In this document: positions 7,412 to 14,834 of the stretch, in pieces | How the letters are laid out: every line of letters starts with the position of its first letter | Numbering within the stretch: position 1 is the first letter of the stretch | Origin: Izhakiella capsodis | GTDB taxonomy: Bacteria; Pseudomonadota; Gammaproteobacteria; Enterobacterales; Enterobacteriaceae | DNA length: 64,000 bases | Assembly (NCBI RefSeq): GCF_900115045.1 | Contig: NZ_FOVC01000003.1 | Coordinates: forward strand, 275,168-339,167 | Direction of reading: 5' to 3' | Position numbers and translations under genes: made by a program | Notes under the pieces: generated by a model | Databases searched by the model: none | What the model saw: the letters and a program-made list of their open reading frames with translations, nothing else | Told to the model about the DNA's origin: nothing

Positions 7412-8974
7412 TTAAATGACAGACTCATCAGGAAAGTCATTTTTAATGATTTCCTGAATGTTCCTTTCTGCCAGAGCCGCTATTGTTAAAGAAGGGTTTA
7501 CCAACCCGGCACTCCCGGGGAGAGCAGCGCCATCCATTACATAAAGGTTTTTCGCCCCATGAATTCTGCCGTAATTATCAGTCGCCATGCCAAGTACCAT
7601 GCCGCCGAGCGGATGAGCAGTAAAAGAGGCCGATACATCGGGAACCAGAAGGGGTACTCCGGGGATGCTGAGCGATTCACGGCATATTTTATTATTAACC
7701 TTTCTTATCGCATCAACGGCTTCATCATTTCCGTTTTCAGGCCACAATAAATCAACTGAATCACTTTCCTCGTTGTATTTAAATTCTGCCCGATTTTTTA
7801 AATCAAAAGCCATCCCCAGTGAACCCGCGATCCCAATATTCACCGGTATCCCGGGTGCATACCAATTTTCAAGTGTGGCCGGCATTGCAGATGAAGTAGC
7901 GTCATCTATTTTTGATACACAGGGTGCAGCCTGAGTCAGGCCTTTTAGCTGACTGAAAGAGCGTACAACAAGTGCATCACCGTTGGTTCCCCATCCTTTT
8001 CCAACATGTTCATTCATTCCCTTGATAGTATTAAGCGCTTTTGCTTTCACTAGCAATTCAGAGGTACCGATTGATCCAGCAGCAAAAAATATGTAATCAC
8101 ACTTAATATTATAGCATTCTAGAATGTTACCCTCCGGATCGGTATTTTTCACCTGAATACGATATCCATCATCATCTGAAATAATGCTATCCACTATTTG
8201 CCCAGGATATATCGCAGTCATTCCTGAATATTCAGCATCCAGGAGATAATTCTGGGTCAGGTCAAACTTTGCTCCATCGCTGTTACCTAAAGTACTTTCA
8301 CCTATAATAGCCGACGCTCTGCATTCACCATCCAGTTCTTTCCTTAAAATATTTTCATTGAAAACAGAATCCACTTTATAAGGTTCGTATCCTGCTTTAC
8401 GGGACTGTTCATCCCATACGCGTGAATGACCAAAAGGAGAACTTTCATAGATATCATCGGGGATTTTGCTCAGTTCAAGCGCTTTCCTTACTTTTGGATA
8501 GAAAATATTGCTCATCTCATCATAATCAACCCTTCCTTCGAAAAGCTGGTCAAAATATTGACGCTCCGGCTGAATCATCACCCCGGTATAAACCATGGAG
8601 CCACCACCTACGCATGCGCCTCTCCAGACATCAATATTTTCATAGCTGGTTACGTCAACAACCCCACCAAAATCATCCACCGAAACTGGCAGTGTGTTCA
8701 ACGCTTTAAAAAATCCTTTTTTATGCCAAAACCCTCTGCCGTCAGGCAGTGTTTCATTGGTGAAAATCTTCCTCTGGTCATCTTTTGGCCAGCGGAACCC
8801 TCGCTCTAAAACAACGGACTTAATACCTGCTTCTGCCAGTCTTAATGCGGTAACTGCCCCACCAAATCCCGAGCCGATTATCACGACCTTAGCATCATCA
8901 GGCGCTTTCACATTCTGTTCAAAGATTTCCGGAACAGTTTTTTTATAGAAATTAATTTTGTTAAAAATAGACAT
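7412..8974 (-). CDS. GMC-family FAD oxidoreductase (cholesterol-oxidase-like)
   Basis: 520 residues from ATG at 8974, preceded by AGGAG. The N-terminus has a Rossmann FAD motif (VVIIGSGFGGAVTALRLAEA). WRGACVGGGSMVYTG is the second flavin-contact motif of the cholesterol-oxidase subgroup. Near the C-terminus, FTAHPLGGMVLG and GLVNPSLTIAALAER give the His and Asn expected at the active site. It probably oxidises an alcohol on a sterol-like or other hydrophobic substrate; the substrate cannot be read. No signal peptide is evident, so it is likely cytosolic. It lies between the Rz gene and the tail module, where head genes would be expected, and looks like cargo. Flanking DNA is AT-rich and without genes (7118-7411, 8975-9291). 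Confidence 0.8.
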   Translation of the reverse strand: MSIFNKINFYKKTVPEIFEQNVKAPDDAKVVIIGSGFGGAVTALRLAEAGIKSVVLERGFRWPKDDQRKIFTNETLPDGRGFWHKKGFFKALNTLPVSVDDFGGVVDVTSYENIDVWRGACVGGGSMVYTGVMIQPERQYFDQLFEGRVDYDEMSNIFYPKVRKALELSKIPDDIYESSPFGHSRVWDEQSRKAGYEPYKVDSVFNENILRKELDGECRASAIIGESTLGNSDGAKFDLTQNYLLDAEYSGMTAIYPGQIVDSIISDDDGYRIQVKNTDPEGNILECYNIKCDYIFFAAGSIGTSELLVKAKALNTIKGMNEHVGKGWGTNGDALVVRSFSQLKGLTQAAPCVSKIDDATSSAMPATLENWYAPGIPVNIGIAGSLGMAFDLKNRAEFKYNEESDSVDLLWPENGNDEAVDAIRKVNNKICRESLSIPGVPLLVPDVSASFTAHPLGGMVLGMATDNYGRIHGAKNLYVMDGAALPGSAGLVNPSLTIAALAERNIQEIIKNDFPDESVI

Positions 8975-9291
8975 ACATTCTCCTGCACACAGTTGATAAA
9001 ATTTAAATAACCTACATTTTCTGGTGTGGCAAAAATAATTTAATAATGACATTTTTAATATAACTCAGTCACTGAGCGGCATGTCCTATGAATTACTTTA
9101 ATATTTAAACATCACTCTCAGCAAACCCTGCTTTACGCGCTAACGATTAACAGTCGCGCAATAAGAGAATTGAATATTAAATTTATCAAACACTCAGCGT
9201 GATATTTTAAATAATTACTGCACAAATTAATAACTATAAGAAAATTCAAAGAAAAATCAGGCATGGTATTTTATTATCTGCAGACTGTATT

Positions 9292-9759
9292 TTACTGGCA
9301 CTGATACCTTATATAATCCTGCAGAAAACGTAATTTATGTTGATCGTTAATTATTTCTGCTCTGATATCGAAAAGAGTTGATCCAGTTTCCCGACTGAGT
9401 TCGACGGTACCTCCATTGCCCATGCCGGAACTTGCGGAGGTTTCGGGCACACAGCAGGTGCCTTTGATACGCAGCCGGTGACGGCCAGTGGCCACATCGT
9501 CGCGAAGACGATCATTTTCATGTCTGGCATTATTCAACTCCTTCATGTATTTAGCATCAAGCGCGGCAACTTCACGCTGCTGGCGCTGCATGTTATTTAT
9601 CGTATTCAGCCGGGCCTCTGCCAGTTGTACAAACTCACGCTGCTTTTTAATCGCCTTGTAGTAATTACTGCGGTAGTGAGACGCCAGTATCGCCAGAACG
9701 ATAATGACTGAAACCGTCAGACCCGTCACAATCTGTCCCGGACGTAATGGGATAATCAT
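9292..9759 (-). CDS. Rz-type inner-membrane spanin
   Basis: 155 residues with one N-terminal membrane segment (IVTGLTVSVIIVLAILAS) followed by a long periplasmic coiled coil (about residues 35-95, with QREFVQLAEARLNTINNMQR). Rz proteins pair with outer-membrane Rz1 lipoproteins to fuse the membranes in the last step of lysis. The start overlaps the endolysin stop (ATGA), and an Rz1 gene is nested inside in another frame. The C-terminal part (CCVPETSASSGMGNGG, then QDYIRYQCQ) is typical of lambdoid Rz. Confidence 0.85.
   Translation of the reverse strand: MIIPLRPGQIVTGLTVSVIIVLAILASHYRSNYYKAIKKQREFVQLAEARLNTINNMQRQQREVAALDAKYMKELNNARHENDRLRDDVATGRHRLRIKGTCCVPETSASSGMGNGGTVELSRETGSTLFDIRAEIINDQHKLRFLQDYIRYQCQ
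9351..9530 (-). CDS. Rz1-type outer-membrane spanin lipoprotein, nested in Rz
   Basis: A 59-residue frame lies entirely within the Rz gene, one frame over. It starts MPDMKMIVFATMWPLAVTGC, giving a signal peptide and lipobox (LAVTGC, Cys20). A short proline-rich mature part follows (CPKPPQVPAW), as in known Rz1 proteins, ending QLFSISEQK. Nested Rz1 genes are standard in lambdoid lysis cassettes. Lipidated Cys20 would anchor it in the outer membrane, where it meets the Rz C-terminus. An alternative start is the second ATG at 9521. Confidence 0.85.
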   Translation of the reverse strand: MPDMKMIVFATMWPLAVTGCVSKAPAVCPKPPQVPAWAMEVPSNSVGKLDQLFSISEQK

Positions 9760-10277
9760 TTCGCCCCCTCCAGGCAGAGTGCCTCAGATTCCGCACGCCG
9801 GGTAACCAGTCCGTTTAGTTTTTTCCCGTTGGCATACACCCAGCGCGGTAGCTCGTTACATGCCGCGACTAACTTTCCCTGTCGGAATAAACGGAACATC
9901 GTTGATTTCTGCATGGTCGGGCAGCCCACATTGAACGTGATCTCTACGGCGGCGGAAAATGCATTCTCCGGCAACTTTGCACCGTTGGCATAACGATTAA
10001 CGCAACGCTCGGCGACGAGTATATTATTCTCCCAGTCGACGGCAATCTGCTTATCCGCTTTATGGATGCCGGGTTTAACGCCGTGAGTATTACCGATACC
10101 ATCGGTCAGGATACCGGCCGGGCAATGATACGGGTCACGCCTGCACCCTTCAGCATTCCCGATAAGCTCAAGACCCCGCTGATTGGTGCGGACCTGGCCT
10201 TTGTCGATGACCATTCCGATAATCACCGCCACGAAGCACATGCCACCAGCAAGACTCGTTTTCATTTTTGCTGACAT
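9756..10277 (-). CDS. SAR endolysin (GH24-type lysozyme)
   Basis: 173 residues. The N-terminus is a weakly hydrophobic signal-anchor-release segment rich in Gly/Ala (MKTSLAGGMCFVAVIIGMVI). The catalytic domain shows the E-x8-(D/C)-x5-T pattern as E43, C52, T58 in NAEGCRRDPYHCPAGILTDG. The extra cysteines near the active site fit the disulfide-controlled activation known for SAR endolysins. It would be exported by Sec, tethered inactive, then released when the pinholin depolarises the membrane. The start could be Met1 or Met5. It lies between the holin and Rz. Confidence 0.87.
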   Translation of the reverse strand: MSAKMKTSLAGGMCFVAVIIGMVIDKGQVRTNQRGLELIGNAEGCRRDPYHCPAGILTDGIGNTHGVKPGIHKADKQIAVDWENNILVAERCVNRYANGAKLPENAFSAAVEITFNVGCPTMQKSTMFRLFRQGKLVAACNELPRWVYANGKKLNGLVTRRAESEALCLEGAK

Positions 10278-10284
10278 AGTGGCC

Positions 10285-10512
10285 TCATTCGCTCATTGCC
10301 CGGTAAGCCGCTCTCGCCTTTTTTTTGTCATAGCCGGCAGCCGTTAACTTATTAACCAACTTGCGCTTGTAGTACCAGTTGACACCGAAGGTACCAATCG
10401 CCACGAAAATCCCCACCAGCACGGCCCAATCCTGTAAAGTCATGGCCCCGGCGGCGGCTAAAATCGAGGCAACCCAGTACGATATCTGGGAACTGTATTT
10501 ATCCATTTTCAT
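10285..10512 (-). CDS. Class II holin (pinholin-like) with dual start
   Basis: 75 residues from ATG at 10512, eight bases after GGAGG. The N-terminus MKMDKYSSQIS has two start codons separated by a Lys codon (10512 and 10506), like the holin/antiholin dual starts of lambda S and phage 21 S. Two membrane segments follow: a small-residue-rich SYWVASILAAAGAM and a second AVLVGIFVAIGTFGVNWYY, then a basic tail. Two segments plus a SAR endolysin next door match the phage 21 pinholin system. The longer form, with an extra positive charge, would be the antiholin (inference). Confidence 0.8.
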   Translation of the reverse strand: MKMDKYSSQISYWVASILAAAGAMTLQDWAVLVGIFVAIGTFGVNWYYKRKLVNKLTAAGYDKKKARAAYRAMSE

Positions 10513-10599
10513 TATCTCCACCTCCCCACATGGGCGGCATTCGCAAGAAATAACGCCAGCTCTCAGGCAGAAACCAAGTCTTTTTTACTGTGTAAATTT

Positions 10600-10617
10600 G
10601 CCCTCCGGGAGGAGGGC
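10600..10617. terminator. GC-rich dyad between lysozyme-like and holin genes
   Basis: GCCCTCC and GGAGGGC form a 7-bp stem with a 4-base loop. There is no clear T-run on either side, so it is a weak terminator or an RNA-stability element downstream of the tail-lysozyme-like gene. Confidence 0.35.
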
Positions 10618-10629
10618 ATAGACTATGAA

Positions 10630-11322
10630 TTATTGTTTTACACAAACAGCTTCTAACCTAATCCACCATGGCGCTTTGTTTACCCAGTGATATTCAGGAA
10701 TGTCCTTGCCATTGTTATCTTTATAAATGGTTTTCAAGATTGATACTGAATCTGGATGTGGAATATATTTTGAGCTGACGCCATTAAAATAATACCCATC
10801 ATTACCCGTTCCCTTTGCATTTGGTTTCCAATAAATACATTGCATCGTGGTTTCTCCTGTTTTCACATTAGGTGATAGTTTATTTAGCAAGTCGAACCAA
10901 TAGCGAGCCTGCGTTTGCCTTGCAGGCTGATTCGGATTTAGCGGGCGTTCATAGTAACGTATAAACACATCCGCCAGATATTCAGGTGATTGCCTGCTCT
11001 GAGTAAACTGCTCAAATGTCATCGACGGATGATAGAATTGCTGATTATTAACAACCTCCCACTCCAGTCTTTTACATTGACTGATGACATCCTGATATCG
11101 AAGACCGCTTGATTGAGCCCAACTAATATATTTTGATGCCGGGGTCCACTGGACTAAGCCATAACCGCCTGACATATTTCCTACATAATCTGACTCCCAT
11201 CGATCAGCAATAATTCCGCTCTCAGATTGCATATTACCCAACAGTGCAGCAACAGATTCCTTCGTCCAACCTCGACTGGTGAGATAACTCCAAATCTGTG
11301 TGGCTGTCTCTTTTTGTCCCAC
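10630..11322 (-). CDS. Phage tail-tip lysozyme-like protein
   Basis: 230 residues from a GTG at 11322, six bases after AGGAGG. The N-terminal 150 residues match the phage tail lysozyme fold: IWSYLTSRGWTKESVAALLG, then GNMQSESG with the likely catalytic Glu, GGYGLVQWTP, and DVFIRYYERP. The C-terminal part (PNAKGTGNDGYYFNGVSSKY onward) is a separate small domain I do not recognise. Usually such enzymes sit on the tail tip or are secreted; here the gene sits with lysis genes between the holin and a second lysozyme. No signal peptide is seen. It may be cargo or a bacteriocin-like enzyme. Confidence 0.7.
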   Translation of the reverse strand: MGQKETATQIWSYLTSRGWTKESVAALLGNMQSESGIIADRWESDYVGNMSGGYGLVQWTPASKYISWAQSSGLRYQDVISQCKRLEWEVVNNQQFYHPSMTFEQFTQSRQSPEYLADVFIRYYERPLNPNQPARQTQARYWFDLLNKLSPNVKTGETTMQCIYWKPNAKGTGNDGYYFNGVSSKYIPHPDSVSILKTIYKDNNGKDIPEYHWVNKAPWWIRLEAVCVKQ

Positions 11323-11632
11323 AACAAACCTCCTTTATTTTAAATGATATGAATAGCTATTCGTCGGTTCCTTATATAAGTATGTTCGTTATTATTCAGA
11401 GCGTAGTCAGAGGTAAATTCGATTAACGCAGATAAACTCACAATTTCCGCGCCACTTTCTGCGTCTCTTTTCATATTTGGCTGGCCGGCATATTTACGTT
11501 AAACGGTTATTCACGGAACGCGAAACTATCCGCTCTTGAATATTGAGATCTATCCCCCCGCATTCTGGATATCGAAGAGGGTGGCCCCTTCCCATCAAAA
11601 TCGGTTCAGGCCGTAATCTTAATCAACAATAA
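11323..11632. other. Intergenic stretch, no gene seen
   Basis: About 310 bases between the tail-lysozyme-like gene and the GH24 lysozyme gene. Apart from the AGGAGG ribosome binding site at its left edge, I see no convincing gene or hairpin here. Confidence 0.4.
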
Positions 11633-12082
11633 TCAGGCTGTATAACCGAGGAACATGTCACGTTCATAGGCGCGACGGCGTAGCAGACCAAAAAGTACCT
11701 TGCCACCGGCTTTATTCCAGCGCAGGAACTCATCTGCTGCCACCTGGGTTTCACCCGCATTCAGTTTTTTCAACAGCGTGGAACTGGCGAAATTGGTCGC
11801 GCCCAGGTTGTAGGTAAAACTGACAAGTGCATCAAACTGATACTGAGTTAGTGCGTATGTCACGTTGTCTTTTACTGGCTTCTCATATTGCTTAACCCCC
11901 TCACTCAGTAGCTCATCCGCCTTTGCCTGGGTAATTGTCATACCTACGTGAACGGGCACACCATCGACCGGATTCGTCCAGCCGTAACCAATTGTCCAGA
12001 CACCTACAGCATCCTGATACGCGACAAGGCTGCACCCTTCAAACTCTTTGATTAAATCAAGACCTTTATTACTGATTTGCAT
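11633..12082 (-). CDS. GH24 endolysin (T4-type lysozyme)
   Basis: 149 residues from ATG at 12082 (MQISNKGLDLIKEFEGC), nine bases after AGGAG; an ATG nine bases upstream is too close to that site. The E-x8-D-x5-T triad is present as E15, D24 and T30 (EFEGCSLVAYQDAVGVWT). Typical downstream motifs are QFDALVSFTYNLG and LLRRRAYERDMFLG. It cuts the peptidoglycan glycan strand. It has no SAR or signal sequence, so it would need a large-hole holin or another export route, unlike the SAR endolysin also encoded here. The second endolysin looks like an extra acquisition. Confidence 0.87.
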   Translation of the reverse strand: MQISNKGLDLIKEFEGCSLVAYQDAVGVWTIGYGWTNPVDGVPVHVGMTITQAKADELLSEGVKQYEKPVKDNVTYALTQYQFDALVSFTYNLGATNFASSTLLKKLNAGETQVAADEFLRWNKAGGKVLFGLLRRRAYERDMFLGYTA

Positions 12083-12254
12083 TATTATCATCTCCTGTAT
12101 TGCGGTTGACGCATCAGCGAACTTTTTCGCTGATATAGTTGTTCCTCACATAGCCTGAATAAACCGGGAATATCTGTGCAGCAGCATTCATTGCATTTCG
12201 GCTAATATATTCCCGGACTCGACTGAGGGTAGAAAAAACGCCGGGATACTAAAT

Positions 12255-12284
12255 GAAAAAAGGCACCGCCTGAGCAGTGCCTCT
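12255..12284 (-). terminator. Rho-independent terminator after the Nudix gene
   Basis: On the minus strand AGGCACTGC pairs with GCGGTGCCT around a TCAG loop, followed by TTTTTT. It lies about 25 bases past the Nudix stop codon. Confidence 0.75.
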
Positions 12285-12309
12285 TAAAATGTATAGAGCT
12301 GTTTTATCT

Positions 12310-12729
12310 CTAACTTGTTATATAGTCATTCAATCTTGCTTTGACAAAAGGAACGACATTTTCAGATTTCAAGAAATTATTTAAATCCATAAGCGAAATG
12401 TATTGACCTTCGTTACCCAGCCTCATCGAATCCACGTGATATCTTTCGATGTTACACACCATAAAATAACCCTGCGGATGATCAGAATAGTTTTTCATCC
12501 AGATAACTAACTCCGATGTCAGTGACAAATTAAGTTCCTCCCTGGCCTCACGAAAAGCACATTCCATTGGAGTCTCATTCCCCTCGCGTGTTCCCCCGGT
12601 AACATCGTACATATCAGGGTAAGGGATGTTGGGGTTATTATCCCTGCGGATAACGACAATTTTATCTCTATAAATCAGGGCAAGTTTGACACCTGTGAAT
12701 TCAAAGTCAGAAACTGAGTTTTTACGCAT
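12310..12729 (-). CDS. Nudix hydrolase
   Basis: 139 residues from ATG at 12729, preceded by GGAG; the longer frame upstream has no sensible protein character. The Nudix box is complete in its metal-binding part: GGTREGNETPMECAFREARE followed by EL, with the REAREE glutamates. The family hydrolyses nucleoside diphosphates linked to another group; the substrate cannot be inferred. It sits downstream of the Q terminator and upstream of the lysozyme, so it would be under late control. It has its own terminator, suggesting a self-contained cargo unit. Confidence 0.82.
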   Translation of the reverse strand: MRKNSVSDFEFTGVKLALIYRDKIVVIRRDNNPNIPYPDMYDVTGGTREGNETPMECAFREAREELNLSLTSELVIWMKNYSDHPQGYFMVCNIERYHVDSMRLGNEGQYISLMDLNNFLKSENVVPFVKARLNDYITS

Positions 12730-13023
12730 TAGTTCATCTCCATCCTCATGCTTACTTTTACTGTAGTATAAGGTATGTAAACTGAATGACGCCCCAGCCA
12801 GTAAACGATGAATAACTTCAATACAGAAAGCAAAAGTTCCGTGCATTGCACGCCGGAGCCGACCTTCAGTGAGAAACAGGGTGGCAACGACGTTTAACAA
12901 GTAATAGAAAGATTGCGCGGAAATGGCACTTTCATGTTGTCAATTTCAGTACCTCGCAAGGTAGGGGTCAGCAAAATCGTCATATAAACGTTTCGCGCCA
13001 GCCGTTTTGTATTTCAGTTGTCC

Positions 13024-13062
13024 GGAAACACAAAAGCCCCGGATCCGAAGAGGCGGGGCTTT
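13024..13062 (-). terminator. Terminator downstream of Q (tR'-like)
   Basis: AAAGCCCCG pairs with CGGGGCTTT, followed on the minus strand by TTTTGTGTTT. In lambdoid phages the late promoter just after Q is blocked by such a terminator until Q acts. The 38 bases between the Q stop and the hairpin would have to hold that promoter; I do not see perfect -35/-10 boxes. Confidence 0.65.
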
Positions 13063-13100
13063 GAAATTGAGGTTGTGAAATCAAATTATTATTCTAGATG

Positions 13101-13523
13101 CTATAAGAATAGCACAGGTTTTTGTGTACACGCAAGAGGTTCCTGTTCTGCAACTTCGAGGTCCATATCCAGCCTGATGCCAAGCATAACCAGGCACCCT
13201 GACAGGAACGCTTCAGAGGTTTGTAGGGACCTCCTCACAACGTTGATATCGGTTTTCATCACTTCGGCGATCTGACGCAGCGAATAGTGCCCGATGAAAC
13301 GCTGCCCCAGGATCAGGATATCTTCGGCATGCCGGACCGTGCTCATGTGCGCAACGCAGGTATCAATTGCCAATCCGTCCTCGTCAGAGCAACCTGACTT
13401 ACCGGCTTTCGGTTTGCGTACACAGGTGACTGACATCGCTGGCCAATCCAGCAGCGAACAATACTCTTCGCTCGCGGCCCACCGCCCCCAGCGCTCCAAA
13501 ACTTGTTGCATATTTCTGCGCAT
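13101..13523 (-). CDS. Q-like late antitermination protein
   Basis: 140 residues. The N-terminus MRRNMQQVLERWGRWAASE and the later CSDEDGLAIDTCVAHM match the Q antiterminator family common in lambdoid prophages. A helix-turn-helix-like part (GHYSLRQIAEVMKTDINVV) and the end FLSGCLVMLGIRLDMDLEVA also fit. Q modifies RNA polymerase at the late promoter so that it reads through the terminator lying just downstream here. The gene lies upstream of the lysis and tail genes in the leftward direction. Start could be Met1 or Met5. Confidence 0.82.
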   Translation of the reverse strand: MRRNMQQVLERWGRWAASEEYCSLLDWPAMSVTCVRKPKAGKSGCSDEDGLAIDTCVAHMSTVRHAEDILILGQRFIGHYSLRQIAEVMKTDINVVRRSLQTSEAFLSGCLVMLGIRLDMDLEVAEQEPLACTQKPVLFL

Positions 13524-13994
13524 CGCTTTTTACCTCTGCAAATATCCGGAATATTTTTTTGAACACCGTAGCGCCTGTCTTTCATTGCTAAACCCACCCT
13601 GCGGCTCTCTGTTTACGGGCAGGGAGCGCCTGAGATCCCGTCTCACTGCGGCGAATAGCAAAAAGCTGCATTGAGTCAAAATCCCGGATACCATGTTCTC
13701 CTTTCAAAACCTGTAGTTTTTATCACCCCGTCTTTCACCTGCATTTGACACATGCATTGCCTCTGAATATTGATTGAAAAACGCAACGACCCAGGCGCAA
13801 CGCTGGTCGTCATGTTGCGCGTGTTGCATGGAGTTAATTCTGTGGGATCAGCCGGGCAATATTTTCTGTTGCGCTGTGACGCCTGCTGTTGCGCCGAGGG
13901 AATAAATGCCGCGTCGAACTGGTTAGTTATGCATATATATTGCATAATATTTGCAATTTTATGTGGATTTGTCGTCTCTGGAGAATGAGTAAAA
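13524..13994. other. Noncoding stretch with GTTGCGC repeats
   Basis: About 470 bases without a convincing gene, in the place where O/P-type replication genes normally lie between cro and Q. It contains TGTTGCGC three times (13813, 13867, 13887), several related GCAAC/GTTGC words, a CGACCCAG...CTGGTCG dyad near 13787, and an AT-rich patch (13928-13970) with TGCATATATATTGCA. A minus-strand frame here (13676-14026) has no recognisable protein features. Confidence 0.4.
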
Positions 13995-14441
13995 TTACAC
14001 AATGTTATTCCCTCCTGCCGGTACACCTCTCCCCGCAGCGTTTTTAATTACGCCGTTATGTTCTCTGATGTGAGCCTTCCCTTTTATTCGCCCTAAAACC
14101 GTATGAAACTGGCCCGCACTTTTATCCGTTTCACTCTTCCATCGCTCGCGGAGTACAGCGCGGCTGAGACACCCGCCCGAAGCGTCCAGCTTCTCCCTGA
14201 TCCAGCATTCATCACAGCTGCCTTTGCTCCCCGCATCGCTATTCTCCAGCATCAGCGGATCAATCTCCGTCAGCGGCACATCCTCAAAGACACGCTCCGT
14301 GGTCAGCCGGGCAGGAGCGTAGATCTCCCCTTCAGAGCTGATGTATTCGTTTACGCTCAACGCGAATGGCATCGGCATTAGCAAAGGCAGCAGAAGAACC
14401 GCGCATCCCTTATCTCCTGTCCTTACCACTGAGGTGAACAA
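13995..14441 (-). CDS. Unrecognised prophage protein
   Basis: A frame of 148 codons. The N-terminal stretch (VLLLPLLMPMPFALSV) may belong to another frame; from NEYISSEGEIYAPARLTTER onward the composition looks protein-like. It contains CDECWIREKLDASGGCLSRA, with spaced cysteines (CDEC and a later Cys) that could bind a metal, and ends in a polar tail. I do not recognise the family. It lies just downstream of cro, where cII and O genes sit in lambda, so it could be a rearranged early-gene remnant. The true start may be one of the methionines near residue 22-24. Confidence 0.4.
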   Translation of the reverse strand: MFTSVVRTGDKGCAVLLLPLLMPMPFALSVNEYISSEGEIYAPARLTTERVFEDVPLTEIDPLMLENSDAGSKGSCDECWIREKLDASGGCLSRAVLRERWKSETDKSAGQFHTVLGRIKGKAHIREHNGVIKNAAGRGVPAGGNNIV

Positions 14442-14497
14442 CTGCCACCGCCGCGCCAGTCTACACCCAGCCCCACGGAGTAATGTATAGGCATGGG

Positions 14498-14722
14498 TTA
14501 AGCCTCTTGTTGCTCTGCGTTTTCACCTTGCAATAGCCAGTCAGGCTCGCATTTCAGCACTTTCAACAGTTTAAGAATGAAGCTGGTACGGGTTGCCCCC
14601 CCGGACTTCAGGTGCTGAACAGATTGCTGACGCATACCAACACGCTCAGCTAAGGATGTCTGAATAAGGCCTAATGTTTTGCAGCGTTCTTTAATACAGG
14701 AAGCAAGGGAGGCATGGTTCAT
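14498..14722 (-). CDS. Cro-like repressor
   Basis: 74 residues with an XRE-type helix-turn-helix: LGLIQTSLAERVGMRQQSVQ. The recognition helix carries QQS (Q32, Q33, S34), the same residues 434 Cro and 434 CI use to read ACAA half-sites. It ends LKCEPDWLLQG, typical of small Cro proteins. It is divergent from cI with three operators in between. It would shut off cI and tune the rightward promoter during lytic growth. ATG at 14722 follows GAGGG. Confidence 0.88.
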   Translation of the reverse strand: MNHASLASCIKERCKTLGLIQTSLAERVGMRQQSVQHLKSGGATRTSFILKLLKVLKCEPDWLLQGENAEQQEA

Positions 14723-14744
14723 AGGGAAATCCCTCAGTATTTTT

Positions 14745-14804
14745 ACAATTTTTCTTGTTATTTATTCACAAGCAATACGGTTTGTCAATTACAAATATAT
14801 CTGT
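14745..14804. promoter_or_regulatory. Three 434-like operators with PR promoter
   Basis: Three 14-bp sites begin with ACAA and sit at an exact 23-bp spacing: ACAATTTTTCTTGT (14745-14758), ACAAGCAATACGGT (14768-14781, weak right half; an 18-bp reading ends TTTGT) and ACAAATATATCTGT (14791-14804). They resemble the ACAA-N6-TTGT operators of phage 434. On the minus strand a perfect TTGACA (14788-14783) and ATAAAT (14765-14760) with a 17-bp spacer form the cro promoter. The middle site lies between the two boxes, so a bound repressor would block polymerase. Confidence 0.75.
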
Positions 14805-14834
14805 AACCATCAGCTCCAGATAAAGGAGCAAATC

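Noticed and set aside
9478..9711. Plus-strand frame opposite Rz
   Set aside because: Lies wholly across the Rz/Rz1 pair, whose features are strong on the other strand.
12730..12900. Upstream extension of the Nudix gene
   Set aside because: A good ATG with GGAG lies at 12729 and the extension does not belong to the Nudix fold.
13676..14026. Minus-strand frame of 116 codons near Q
   Set aside because: No ribosome site, no protein-like pattern, overlaps a more plausible frame and a repeat-rich noncoding stretch.
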